The notes beneath the pieces are model-generated. The model saw only the letters and a program-made list of their open reading frames with translations, was not told the DNA's origin and searched no databases. Shown piece by piece: positions 33,319 to 41,371 of a stretch of 45,991 bases of DNA. Where the stretch lies: IMG/VR virus record IMGVR_UViG_3300046559_000642, positions 1 through 45,991 of that record; one strand, written 5' to 3'. Positions within the stretch are counted from its first letter, which is position 1; every line of letters begins with the position of its first letter. The position numbers and the translations under genes were made by a program. The DNA is from a virus.

Positions 33319-33590
33319 TGGGGTGGGATGGCGATCAACACGAGGAACGGCGCAGACCCGCGTCCGAGAGCTCGTATCGCCTCGGCGAACTGGAAAGACG
33401 AGTGAAGGTCGTAGAGGACCTCTCACCCTCACTCACAGCCTACAAGGTGAACGAGCTTGAAGGTAAAGTAGATACCCTCAATGACAGCTTCGAAAGCCTC
33501 CGCAAAGTACTACTGGGCTTCGCTCTCTCAATCGCCGGGTCAGCTGTGGTATTCGCGCTGACAGTTCTCACAGCAACGGGGAAGATCTGA
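33318..33590 (+). CDS. XhlA-like membrane protein (90 aa)
   Basis: TGATG overlap with the upstream gene. N-terminal coiled coil (YRLGELERRVKVVEDL, LEGKVDTLNDSFESL) followed by one C-terminal transmembrane helix (LGFALSIAGSAVVFALTVL). This order and size match haemolysin XhlA-type holin partners. Confidence 0.68.
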   Translation: MGWDGDQHEERRRPASESSYRLGELERRVKVVEDLSPSLTAYKVNELEGKVDTLNDSFESLRKVLLGFALSIAGSAVVFALTVLTATGKI

Positions 33591-33895
33591 TGGAAGAGCG
33601 CCACGATACTCGGTTCCGAGTTTGGATCGGAGCACTCGCGATCATCACCATGCTGGCCATGCTCCTAGCAGGCTGGGCGTTCCTTACACGGTTCGATCAG
33701 ACCAACAAGCTTCGTAGCGATCAGGACCATGCGTGGCATGGTGTCATCTGCACCATCGAGAGAGCCTCGATCAAGAACCCGAACACCACCGTCCAAGAGA
33801 AGCTACAGGATCTCAAGTTCTTTGACGGGCTACTCACGACTGACGTGAGAACGACCCCCTGCGGCCTCAAGCACCTAGTCGAACCCACCGGCTAG
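33590..33895 (+). CDS. Membrane-anchored lysis-cassette protein (101 aa)
   Basis: TGATG overlap with the previous gene. One transmembrane helix near the N-terminus (WIGALAIITMLAMLLAGWAFL) and an external domain with two cysteines (C55, C92 approximate), possibly disulphide-linked. Could be a spanin-like or holin-accessory protein. Last gene of the late operon. Confidence 0.58.
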   Translation: MEERHDTRFRVWIGALAIITMLAMLLAGWAFLTRFDQTNKLRSDQDHAWHGVICTIERASIKNPNTTVQEKLQDLKFFDGLLTTDVRTTPCGLKHLVEPTG

Positions 33896-33921
33896 GGGCA
33901 CCTACCCCAGGTGCATGACTC

Positions 33922-33950
33922 GGGTGGGGGTTCTCCTCCAGCCCCCACCC
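33922..33950 (+). terminator. Late-operon terminator hairpin
   Basis: GGGTGGGGG and CCCCCACCC form a perfect 9-bp stem with an 11-base loop. The following TTGTCACCTT is only moderately T-rich. A smaller GCACCT/AGGTGC hairpin precedes it. The rest of 33951-34049, between convergent operons, has only a short GC palindrome. Confidence 0.65.
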
Positions 33951-34049
33951 TTGTCACCTTGAACGCACGCGCGTTGCGCGGCTTCTATTAGGAGCGATCA
34001 GCAGATCTGTGAGGTTGACAGAACATCACTCGTTGATGATCGCGTCACC

Positions 34050-34301
34050 TTAAAACTTCATAAGTCTAGGATCGATCCCATGGAGATCGTACTGCTGGTG
34101 GCATGACCCGCATAGCCACCACACATCAAGCGGCTTGTCGTAGTCTTTATGTGCAGCGTGAGGTTTACAGACTCGACGACAGCTCTCGCAGCGTGAGGGT
34201 CTCATCAACTCACACTCAGCTAATGCTTCCCAAACTACAGCATGGGCAGCAGCTTTTACTGACTCAGCTGTCTCTCGCCGCTTGATGTGTGGTAGCGTCA
34301 T
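34050..34301 (-). CDS. Small HNH-like zinc protein (83 aa)
   Basis: CESCRRVCKPHAAHKDYDKP and WLCGSCHQQYDLHG give the two zinc knuckles and histidines of a compact HNH-like fold; the first catalytic His pair is replaced by HAAH. Last gene of the leftward operon. Endonuclease activity is plausible but unproven. Confidence 0.65.
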   Translation of the reverse strand: MTLPHIKRRETAESVKAAAHAVVWEALAECELMRPSRCESCRRVCKPHAAHKDYDKPLDVWWLCGSCHQQYDLHGIDPRLMKF

Positions 34302-34305
34302 CTAA

Positions 34306-34680
34306 CTACCGAAGCCCACAATAACGCGCTGTATTGGGCCATGGACTGTAGCCTCGAACGAGTACTGCACGGACTCCCGCTCGAAGTTGATGGACCACAG
34401 TCCAGTGATCGGCGGTACCGTGATGCACGAGGTCGTGGTGGCCGTATGCGTCCTGGAAAGATAGATCCATCTGTAACCCACCCCAATACGGTGAGCCGGG
34501 ATCATTCCAAGCACCCTCGTAGTGATGGATACAGAGAAGGTTCTGGACGATGCCAGGGTACTTGAAGTGGTACGAGAACTGATAGCCGCCTGGGTAGTTC
34601 TGTGTGCTAGCGGCGGCTGAAGCGATAAACAGGAGAGCCGTCATAATGACGACTACCATTAGTACGGTAACTCGTTTCAC
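34306..34680 (-). CDS. Secreted Rpf-like transglycosylase (124 aa)
   Basis: GTG at 34680 follows AAGGAGG at ideal distance; a TTG two codons upstream is less likely. Signal peptide: KR, then VTVLMVVVIMTALLFIASAAAS. Mature domain resembles resuscitation-promoting-factor lysozyme-like enzymes: IHHYEGAWND with catalytic E55, SPYWGGLQMD, HQLRAGVRA, and SPWPNTARYCG with the second disulphide Cys. These cleave or remodel peptidoglycan outside the membrane, and the family is characteristic of actinobacteria. It overlaps the nuclease gene upstream by 74 bp. Confidence 0.78.
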   Translation of the reverse strand: MKRVTVLMVVVIMTALLFIASAAASTQNYPGGYQFSYHFKYPGIVQNLLCIHHYEGAWNDPGSPYWGGLQMDLSFQDAYGHHDLVHHGTADHWTVVHQLRAGVRAVLVRGYSPWPNTARYCGLR

Positions 34681-34984
34681 CGGCAACCTCCTTGTCGATC
34701 ATTCCTAGTAGGAGAGATACCTGCCCGACCGTTGTGAACACTGCGGCAATGCCGCCAGCTTCAGCGATTTCGTCAAGCACCGCGATCTGCTTCGCGGAGG
34801 GCTTACCGCCAGGCATCTTTGCCTCTAGGCCTAAAAACCTGCCCTTGTAGCATACGAGCAAGTCTGGAATGCCAACCTCTTGGAAGTTCTCTCCGTCACC
34901 TTGGATCTTGAAGGGGCGTGCGCCCTGATCCCGCAGGAACTTGCGTGTGTTTGAGACTAACTTACCTTCTGGTTGGCGTGGCAC
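34607..34984 (-). CDS. VRR-NUC-type nuclease (125 aa)
   Basis: PD-(D/E)xK fold of the VRR-NUC family: E6 in PEGKLV, GIPDLLV with D41, GLEAKM with E54 and K56, then QIAVLDEIAEAGG as in Holliday-junction-resolvase-like phage nucleases. GTG at 34984, six bases after a TAGGAT with TG upstream, which suggests a leaderless transcript. It would process branched recombination or replication intermediates. Confidence 0.82.
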   Translation of the reverse strand: MPRQPEGKLVSNTRKFLRDQGARPFKIQGDGENFQEVGIPDLLVCYKGRFLGLEAKMPGGKPSAKQIAVLDEIAEAGGIAAVFTTVGQVSLLLGMIDKEVAGETSYRTNGSRHYDGSPVYRFSRR

Positions 34985-35027
34985 AGCAACATCCTATCAC
35001 ATCGGGCACGGGATTGTCGAACTAGAA

Positions 35028-35060
35028 GAGGGGCCACTACCCGTGCAGTAGCAGCCCCTC
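35028..35060 (-). terminator. Candidate terminator or attenuator
   Basis: GAGGGGC (35028-35034) and GCCCCTC (35054-35060) form a 7-bp stem with an inner CTAC/GTAG pairing; the downstream tract on the minus strand is TTCTAGTT. It lies between the 35081 gene and the nuclease, where a new promoter begins. Confidence 0.55.
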
Positions 35061-35080
35061 GTATCCGCGCGCAGCGGAAC

Positions 35081-35392
35081 TTACAACTCAGACCGGTGGT
35101 GCGCCCGAGCTAGCTTGTCTTCGATCATGCTGACCTCTTCGTAGATCTCTCGAATCGCCTTCGACAGCTCTGTGGTCACAGGAAACCTCGTAGGAATCTC
35201 GTGAACCTCGGCCATCTCGTCCTCAGGGACATTGCGAATCGTCGGGGCCATCTTACCCAGCACGTCGTTTGCTACCCCGTGAAGACTGGAGACTGCGCCC
35301 TGGAGCATTGTCAGCTCACGAGGGATCTCCGCCATCTCATCGGGTGCAGCTTCCGTTCGTGGCTCGAGGGATGAGCCTTGTTCTCCGTGCAT
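35081..35392 (-). CDS. Hypothetical protein (103 aa)
   Basis: ATG at 35392 with AGGAGG. Acidic N-terminus, long helices (RELTMLQGAVSSLHGVANDVL, LSKAIREIYEEVSMIEDKLARA). No recognised family; in the recombination gene cluster. Confidence 0.6.
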   Translation of the reverse strand: MHGEQGSSLEPRTEAAPDEMAEIPRELTMLQGAVSSLHGVANDVLGKMAPTIRNVPEDEMAEVHEIPTRFPVTTELSKAIREIYEEVSMIEDKLARAHHRSEL

Positions 35393-35402
35393 CTCTGACC
35401 TC

Positions 35403-35924
35403 CTAGAGCTCGTCTACGTCTACGTCGTCGAGGTCCTCTTCTTCGTCTTCGTCCTCGACTTCCTCTTCTTCGTCCTCATCCTCGTCATCATCGTCATCCT
35501 CATTATCCTCGCCCTTGAAGTCATCAGCGGGGAAGAAGTCGACGATCTGAGAACGCATCTTCTCCTTGTACTCGTCGTCCTCGACAGTGACGCCCATGAC
35601 CTTGCCGTAGACCTTCTCGGGGTCGAAGTTGAGTGCCTTGCCGGCGACGTTCTTACCCAGCGCAGCGTGAATGAGGTTGCGGAGGTTCCACAACGCATCC
35701 GGCTTGAGCGAGGTATTGACGTACAGGGTCTTGCCCTTGTACTTCTCAGGCTTGACGATCTGCACACGCCACGAGAAGTAGCGCCCGCCGCTCTTCTCCG
35801 ACTTGCGAAGCTCTGCCTTGACAGCCTTCGCGAGGTAATCGCCTTCGGGCACATGTGCTGCGCGCCCGCCCTTCTTGATCTCCTTCTCTACTCCGCCGAA
35901 GTCGATCTGGATTTTCTTAGCCAT
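35403..35924 (-). CDS. DUF669-like ssDNA-binding candidate with acidic tail (173 aa)
   Basis: A single compact domain (EGDYLAKAVKAELRKSEKSGGRYFSW, KYKGKTLYVNTSLKPDALWNL) resembles the phage DUF669 group, often next to recombination ATPases. The last 45 residues are almost entirely Asp/Glu, the type of tail through which SSB proteins bind partners. Overlaps the Sak4-like gene by 8 bp. Predicted to coat ssDNA for the polymerase and recombinase; function inferred. Confidence 0.7.
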   Translation of the reverse strand: MAKKIQIDFGGVEKEIKKGGRAAHVPEGDYLAKAVKAELRKSEKSGGRYFSWRVQIVKPEKYKGKTLYVNTSLKPDALWNLRNLIHAALGKNVAGKALNFDPEKVYGKVMGVTVEDDEYKEKMRSQIVDFFPADDFKGEDNEDDDDDEDEDEEEEVEDEDEEEDLDDVDVDEL

Positions 35925-36717
35925 CCTCTACTCCTTTGTAGATCATGCCCAACATGTCCGTTAGATCCGGCGCGTCGATGTGGGCTGGAAACACCCCGTT
36001 ACGATCCTTCGACACATAGCGCTCTGAGTCGCCGAGTAGCAGTCGCCGCCGAATCTCTCTGCGCGCGGTCTTACGTTTCTTATTCCTAACCACTACCTCC
36101 CTCTTCGTCATGTAGCCGATCGTTCCGACTGCAGCCTTCAGTGTCTTCTCTACTGACGGTGACACCTCCGGCCCGTAAATGATCTCACTCTCCTCGTCTT
36201 CATCATCCCCGGTTTGCTTGGCGCGAAGCTGGGCTACGAAGATGACGTTCAAGGGCAGGTTACGGAAGTTGATGATCTGAGTCCTCATCAGCTTGCCGAC
36301 CTTACCCCACGCCTGCCGAGCAGGCATGTCTGGGTCACGACTCGCGTCGCGAGCGGCCTCGTCACCCAGCACGAAATCCATGCAGATGTTCTGCAGGTTC
36401 GAGACCGTGTCGATAGCCACTGACTCGAAGTCGTGATCGCCCTCCTGGAGGAACCAGTAGGCGTCATTCACCTCGCTCCAGTACTCGATGGGCAAGAAGT
36501 GTGGGTTGATATCTCGACGGACTGAGTCTTGCCCCTTGTCGTTCACGTCCAACACCAGCACCTTCGGTGCGGATGATGCGAGGCGTGTCTTGCCTGTGCC
36601 CGAGTCTCCGTAGATCACGAAGTTCTGATTCTGCGGGAGCTCGCTCGCTAGCTTGATCTTCTTCCGTACCCTCTTGGTGATCTCAGAATGGTCAGTAGGG
36701 GTTCGACGCCTAGGCAT
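35917..36717 (-). CDS. Sak4-like RecA-fold ATPase (266 aa)
   Basis: Walker A GDSGTGKT (37-44), then VLVLDVND; ESVAIDTVSNLQ carries the Walker B-like strand, and LNVIFVAQL the sensor strand. Layout matches phage nucleotide-binding single-strand annealing or recombinase proteins (Sak4/AAA_24). It lies between the ssDNA-binding candidate and the Cas4-like nuclease, the usual exonuclease-recombinase-SSB trio, interrupted here by a homing endonuclease gene. Confidence 0.8.
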   Translation of the reverse strand: MPRRRTPTDHSEITKRVRKKIKLASELPQNQNFVIYGDSGTGKTRLASSAPKVLVLDVNDKGQDSVRRDINPHFLPIEYWSEVNDAYWFLQEGDHDFESVAIDTVSNLQNICMDFVLGDEAARDASRDPDMPARQAWGKVGKLMRTQIINFRNLPLNVIFVAQLRAKQTGDDEDEESEIIYGPEVSPSVEKTLKAAVGTIGYMTKREVVVRNKKRKTARREIRRRLLLGDSERYVSKDRNGVFPAHIDAPDLTDMLGMIYKGVEDG

Positions 36718-37093
36718 GCTTCATCAGCCTCAACTGTCCATAGTGCCATTTTCGATCTCGACCCCGTGAATCCAGTGAATCCACTAACACCTCCATTTGA
36801 CCTCGCTTGATCTTCATATATGGAGAGACGATGGAATGAAACTCAAGAACATGACCCTCGTTTGTAATCCGCCACTCGTAGCAAGTGCTTTTCTTGAAGA
36901 CCCTTCCCATCTCTAGCTTCTTTATCAACCAGTCAAGAATCATGGGATCTTTCTGAGTCACAGCTACTATCGGAAAAAATCCCGACCCGCGCTTGTTGAG
37001 ACGAACACAACCCTCACCATCAGTAAGACCTGCGATGTAAGCTGCCTCAATCCTTGAGCAGGTCGACTTCCGGGCCACTATACCTCTCTTCAT
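36710..37093 (-). CDS. LAGLIDADG homing endonuclease 1 (127 aa)
   Basis: IEAAYIAGLTDGEGCVRL is the LAGLIDADG helix with the catalytic acidic residue; one motif only, so a homodimeric enzyme. Starts inside the end of the Cas4-like nuclease gene and ends inside the start of the Sak4-like gene. ATG 37093 has no ribosome site; the in-frame GTG at 37078 follows GAGAGG and is an alternative. Likely free-standing and self-propagating. Confidence 0.8.
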   Translation of the reverse strand: MKRGIVARKSTCSRIEAAYIAGLTDGEGCVRLNKRGSGFFPIVAVTQKDPMILDWLIKKLEMGRVFKKSTCYEWRITNEGHVLEFHSIVSPYMKIKRGQMEVLVDSLDSRGRDRKWHYGQLRLMKHA

Positions 37094-38149
37094 CTGTAGT
37101 GAAGTCAGCTAGCACCAACGGTTCGATATCTAGCCCCGCAAACTCCGCCGTACACAGACTGTGGTACTCGCATCCCCATCTGCAGTTGTAGAAGTACGAG
37201 CGGGGTGCGTGACGACTCCGTCGTTGGATATCTCGGACTGTAACGATGAACTCGATGAGGGCTTGCTTGATCTTCTCATCCTCGACGGGGATGCGCTCAC
37301 GTCTGTACCACAGTACATCTCTGTCGCGCAGGGTGAGGAGCTTGTCGCGGTAAACTGCCTTGGCATAGTCCTTCCACATGTCACCATGCAGTTCCTTGAT
37401 CGCGCGGACGAAGGTGTAGTAGTCAGTGTCCGTGCGTTGCGCGACTGACAGGGTACCGTTCTTGAGCACTCTGGGGATTGTTGGGGCTTTCGTTCGCCCG
37501 TAGTCGTAGATGAACCCGCGAACGTCGTAGCCCATCCGATGACACGCCCAGACGTACATGCAGTTCTGTGGGCTCATCATCCGCTCGTCATCGTCGGGGA
37601 TGGTCTTTACCCACTTCGCGTCTCTGATCCAGAGCCCTCCGTACTCCTGATCCTGTACCATGAGGTCGAGTCGCCCCTTGAACGGGAACTCGTTGCTGAT
37701 CTTAGGAAGCTTCGATTCAACGAGGAACTCAATCGCGGGCGCGCCGTCATGTAGTGCTGCAACAGAGTATTGCTCAGCCTCTTCTTTCCAGAACCTGAGG
37801 TACCCCTTGAACAGCCGCTCGCACTCGAATGGGAGGTCACCGTATTCCTCCTTCTCCTCGTCGAAGAGCTGATCGTACTCGGCCTCGAACGAGGCGTGTA
37901 CCTCCTGCCAGGGTACGACACCTTTGATCTTAAAGCCACTCGCCTTAGCCCACTCGAGGTTGTGGGCCTGCTGTAGCGCGTGCAACCACGTGCCTCGATG
38001 AAGCTGCACCTTCTTGCGAATGGGGACCATCTCGTCACCCGGCTCGCAGTCGAAGAATCGTGGGCCATAGTCGTAGCGGAATGCGTACTGCTTCGGGGTA
38101 ACTGGCAGCGACGAAACATCTTTATTCTTGACTGATTCATCCCTGCCAT
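37047..38149 (-). CDS. Cas4/RecB-like PD-(D/E)xK nuclease, apparent frameshift
   Basis: Replication/recombination exonuclease candidate. Core motifs FKGRLDLMV and IRDAKWVK supply Asp and the Asp-x-Lys pair, and the C-terminal CRWGCEYHSLC supplies three iron-sulphur cysteines. The proper N-terminus, MNQSRIKMFRRCQ with the fourth cysteine, starts at ATG 38149, five bases after AGGAGG, but lies in another frame. The frames join at a C4 run (GGGG at 38095-38098 on the plus strand); one extra C, or a -1 shift there, gives RRCQLPPKQYAFRYDY. Either sequence error, programmed frameshift or recent mutation. Length after repair about 367 aa. Confidence 0.78.
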
Positions 38150-38565
38150 GGCGACCTCCTTTCTTTTGACTGTGCAGTAATACATCGGATCTTACGTGCA
38201 AGCTCTACTCGTCGAGCGAACGTTGGGGGTGAGCATAGCTTGTTGTGGTCATCTATCAACATTGCCAATTCTCGAGCGAGCATCACTCTCCGTTTCTTGA
38301 TTCTTAGATATGGACCTACATGATCTGCGAAGTGGATTACATTTTGCTTGCCCCGGATGGTTAGATGATTCCTGTAGATAGTTCCATACCCGAGAAAGTT
38401 CTGAATCTCCACAAGGATTCTAGGGTCTGATTGGGATATGGACAGATGAGGTTTCGGAGCAGGCTCATTGCCGTATGGGTTACGATTCCTTTTACGGTTG
38501 TCACTCACGTAAGTCGTCACAGAGCCTTCTCCATCGAAGAAACCGGCGATGTACCGAAAGTCCAT
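38137..38565 (-). CDS. LAGLIDADG homing endonuclease 2 (142 aa)
   Basis: YIAGFFDGEGSVTTY is the single LAGLIDADG helix; later HVGPYLRIKKRRVMLAREL matches the second half of compact homing enzymes. The ATG at 38565 is seven bases after TATAAT, so the gene seems to have its own leaderless promoter. Its 3' end overlaps the Cas4-like gene start by 13 bp. Confidence 0.82.
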   Translation of the reverse strand: MDFRYIAGFFDGEGSVTTYVSDNRKRNRNPYGNEPAPKPHLSISQSDPRILVEIQNFLGYGTIYRNHLTIRGKQNVIHFADHVGPYLRIKKRRVMLARELAMLIDDHNKLCSPPTFARRVELARKIRCITAQSKERRSPWQG

Positions 38566-38572
38566 ACGTCTT

Positions 38573-38581
38573 ATTATATCA
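38573..38581 (-). promoter_or_regulatory. Extended -10 promoter for homing endonuclease 2
   Basis: Minus-strand TGATATAAT, identical to the primase-cluster promoter at 2899-2907. TATAAT (38578-38573) is followed after seven bases by the ATG at 38565, a leaderless arrangement. The promoter overlaps the stop codon of the upstream helix-turn-helix gene. Confidence 0.62.
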
Positions 38582-38725
38582 CTTTAACGAGGACTTTGGA
38601 ATACGCCAAACCCGGCCTACTTTTACAGCAATCAATCGCCCCTCTCTACACCAACGTGCAATAGTACGAGGTTGAAGAGAAAAGTAATCAGCCACCTCAC
38701 GTGGTGTAAGTAACCTATCCTTCAT
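38579..38725 (-). CDS. Excisionase/MerR-like DNA-binding protein (48 aa)
   Basis: The ATG at 38725 overlaps the polymerase stop as ATGA. LLTPREVADYFSLQPRTIARWCREGRLIAVKVGRVWRIP is a textbook HTH_17/excisionase domain occupying the whole protein. A longer in-frame reading into the polymerase gene is rejected. Could be a transcription or recombination accessory factor. Confidence 0.78.
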   Translation of the reverse strand: MKDRLLTPREVADYFSLQPRTIARWCREGRLIAVKVGRVWRIPKSSLK

Positions 38726-41169
38726 ACCCCGATCCCTAGCCCGCTTGCATCCGGAGTACCTGTCCAGTGTTGATCCCATTCTACCTCTACCTCGATAGGA
38801 ATGTCGATGTCCGCGCCGAAAGTCTTCTTGAGGGGGAGGTTCTCCATCGTTTCTTTGACCACAGATGCGACCTCTGTGACCACTTCCTCCCGAACCTGTA
38901 GAAAGACAGCGTCATGGAGTGTCCCGACGAGGAATGCCGAACGTGGGTCAAGCTGAGGTTGAAGCTGTACCATGGAGAACAGCATAAGATCCGATGCAGT
39001 CGCCTGTACGGGGGAGTTGATCGCTTGTCTCTCTGCCTCCATACGCACACCGTTATCCGACGAGAGGATATCCGGCAGATGTCGTATCCGACCGAGCGGG
39101 GAGACAACACGGTGATAGTTATGGGCCACCCTTTTCTGACGATCATGCCATGCCTCCAGGTCGCGGAACATGCTGAAGTATTTCTGCCGTGCCACTTCTG
39201 CCTCAGCCATCGTAACTTCCACGCCGTAGTTCTCAAACGCATAGGCCTGGAACTTCTTCGGGTACATGCCGTACAGGAACCCGAAGTTGACAGCCTTCGC
39301 AAGCTTCCTCTCTTCCTTCGTTACATCCTGTGGTAGCTTGCCTGTGAGTGATGCTGCCATCGCTAGGTGGAGGTCCTCACCCGTAAGAAACGCGCGCCGC
39401 ATACGTCGATCCTTCGACACATGGGCTGCGATGCGGAGCTCTATCTGCGAGTAGTCAGCCTGCATAAAGACCCACCCTGGTGGCGCACCGATAATGCTAC
39501 GAATCCAGTGATCTCGAGGCACTTGCTGCAGGTCACCTGATAGCCGACCCGTGACTGTGCCGTACAACTTGTACGTGGTGTGGAGACGACTCCGCGCATC
39601 AAGCTTACCTGACCAGGGCAGGAGGTACGTGTTCATCCACTTCAGCTGAAGGGTCCGATATTCCAGAAGTGCTTTGATCGCTGGATGATCGTGGTAGTGA
39701 AGTAGGACTGCTTCCTTGGTCGACGGTGCTCCACTCTTCGTGATCTCGAGAGGGGAAAGCCCAAGCCCTCGCTTAGAGAAAAGCCAGCGCCCAAGTTGCT
39801 GCGTGCTGTTGAAGTTGAACGGCTCTCCCTTCGCATCCACTTGCATAGACTTCGGAAGATTCTCAATGAGCACCTCCTTTCGCTCGTTGATCTCTCCTTG
39901 TAGCGTCGCCATCCTCGGGAACAGGCGCTTCTGATCAACGTACATTCCCGCTGCCTCAACCTGCTGGATCACATGCGAGGCTGGCATCAACAACTTAGCG
40001 AACAGTCGAGTAAGGCGAGGATTCTCCAGCAACTCCTCGCGCAATCGTGGGTAAATCTGATGAGTGTACCCGACGTCTGCTCCGTTGTAGGTGCAGATCT
40101 TCTTCAGTGGCTCCTTCATGATCTTGTCGGGCTTGAGTTCAACCATGCCCTTGTAGACGTCAGCACCAAGCACGTTCTGACTGAGGAAACCGAGGTTCTT
40201 CGGTCGGTTCTCGTCTAGCAAGTGCGCAGCCAGCATAATGTCGAACCGATGCTCTAGGAAGACTCCGGCTCCGGCAAGCTGCTGGTTGTCGTGCTTTCCG
40301 TTCTGTGCGGTAAGCTTAAGATCTGGTCTCGCAAGTGCCCGGCCAAGATGCCGTACAACCTCAATCCATCGCTTCCTGAATGGGGACTCTGGATGAGATA
40401 GAGGTACAACGTAAGTGGTAGCTCCGTCCCAGGATATGCCGAGGCAAACAATATCCCACTCCTTCTCCCACGGACGACCTCTGTTCTCCACGTCGTAGGC
40501 GACCATGGTTTTTGGCGGAAGCGCTCGAACTCGGCGCGTGAGCCAGTTGACTCCCTCGACCGTATTGACATACTTACTCCTCACGGGGACGACTTGGAAC
40601 TCGCCACGAATCATGCGAGCGAAGCGCTTCACGTCTTCAGCCAGCGTCGAGTGCTGTCCAGGGTTGCGAAGGATGTATGCGGGGTGGAACGTGGCCATGA
40701 CTTCACGATGCGACCACAGTGGATCTTTGATATCTAGCCTCACACCTCGCTTGGCAGTGATACCTGACTTCTTAGCCACCGCCTGCAGCGCAGCATTCCC
40801 CAAGAGAAGGACCCACTTCGGATCAACAACCTTGGCTTCGCGCTCAAGGTAGATGCGGCACGACTCAAACTCAACTCGGTCAGGTCTACGATTCTCTGGC
40901 GGTCGACACTTGACAGCGTTGGTGACATATACAGCCTCACGGTCAAGACCTGCCTCGCTGAGTAGTGAATCGAGTAGCTTACCCGATCGTCCGGAGAAAA
41001 CTCTTCCAGTTTCAGCTTCGTATTCACCTGGGGCCTCCCCTATGACCATGATGCTTTTCTTCGGGTTGCCCGACCCCATTACGCACACCCGATCTGTGGT
41101 TTCGTGCAGAGGACACCGCTCACAGTCGTGGTCAGCGAGTCTGTCAAGCGGAGACTTATACATCCTCAT
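38722..41169 (-). CDS. Uracil-DNA glycosylase / DNA polymerase A fusion (815 aa)
   Basis: Residues 1-190 are a family 4 uracil-DNA glycosylase: C16 and C19, C88 and C104 for a 4Fe-4S cluster, GEAPGEYE (44-51), TNAVKCRPPENR, and FHPAYILRNP (161-170). Then a 3'-5' exonuclease-like region (AYDVEN, D226/E228) and a family A polymerase: motif A ADYSQIELR with D572, motif B NFGFLYG with F629 at the position equivalent to E. coli F762, motif C LHDAVF with D753. Main replicative polymerase; the fused glycosylase could scan the template for uracil. Fe-S and catalytic residues are intact as read. Confidence 0.93.
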   Translation of the reverse strand: MRMYKSPLDRLADHDCERCPLHETTDRVCVMGSGNPKKSIMVIGEAPGEYEAETGRVFSGRSGKLLDSLLSEAGLDREAVYVTNAVKCRPPENRRPDRVEFESCRIYLEREAKVVDPKWVLLLGNAALQAVAKKSGITAKRGVRLDIKDPLWSHREVMATFHPAYILRNPGQHSTLAEDVKRFARMIRGEFQVVPVRSKYVNTVEGVNWLTRRVRALPPKTMVAYDVENRGRPWEKEWDIVCLGISWDGATTYVVPLSHPESPFRKRWIEVVRHLGRALARPDLKLTAQNGKHDNQQLAGAGVFLEHRFDIMLAAHLLDENRPKNLGFLSQNVLGADVYKGMVELKPDKIMKEPLKKICTYNGADVGYTHQIYPRLREELLENPRLTRLFAKLLMPASHVIQQVEAAGMYVDQKRLFPRMATLQGEINERKEVLIENLPKSMQVDAKGEPFNFNSTQQLGRWLFSKRGLGLSPLEITKSGAPSTKEAVLLHYHDHPAIKALLEYRTLQLKWMNTYLLPWSGKLDARSRLHTTYKLYGTVTGRLSGDLQQVPRDHWIRSIIGAPPGWVFMQADYSQIELRIAAHVSKDRRMRRAFLTGEDLHLAMAASLTGKLPQDVTKEERKLAKAVNFGFLYGMYPKKFQAYAFENYGVEVTMAEAEVARQKYFSMFRDLEAWHDRQKRVAHNYHRVVSPLGRIRHLPDILSSDNGVRMEAERQAINSPVQATASDLMLFSMVQLQPQLDPRSAFLVGTLHDAVFLQVREEVVTEVASVVKETMENLPLKKTFGADIDIPIEVEVEWDQHWTGTPDASGLGIGV

Positions 41170-41371
41170 CTTCCTCTGGCGCTAGGTCGTAGAGTGCGAT
41201 TGACTGCCCGCCCTCGAGGTCTACAAGTTTGATCTTACCCTGAGCCGCGACGACAGTCTGCTTAAGGCAGGCCTCGAACAGCGCATGAGTTATCGTAAGC
41301 CAGGGTTGAACGAGCATCTCGTCTTCAATCTCGACGACGCATCGGAACCAGGCTACCCGACGATCAGCCAT
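41156..41371 (-). CDS. Hypothetical protein (71 aa)
   Basis: Overlaps the polymerase start by 14 bp. Beta-rich start (VAWFRCVVEIEDEMLV), then a helix and acidic tail (LAPEEDEDV). No recognised family; possible small partner of the polymerase from position only. Confidence 0.6.
   Translation of the reverse strand: MADRRVAWFRCVVEIEDEMLVQPWLTITHALFEACLKQTVVAAQGKIKLVDLEGGQSIALYDLAPEEDEDV

Noticed and set aside
38150-38201. Upstream in-frame start for the Cas4-like nuclease giving a 384-residue protein
   Set aside because: No ribosome site, and it lacks the family N-terminus; the AGGAGG/ATG at 38149 in the neighbouring frame fits the family.
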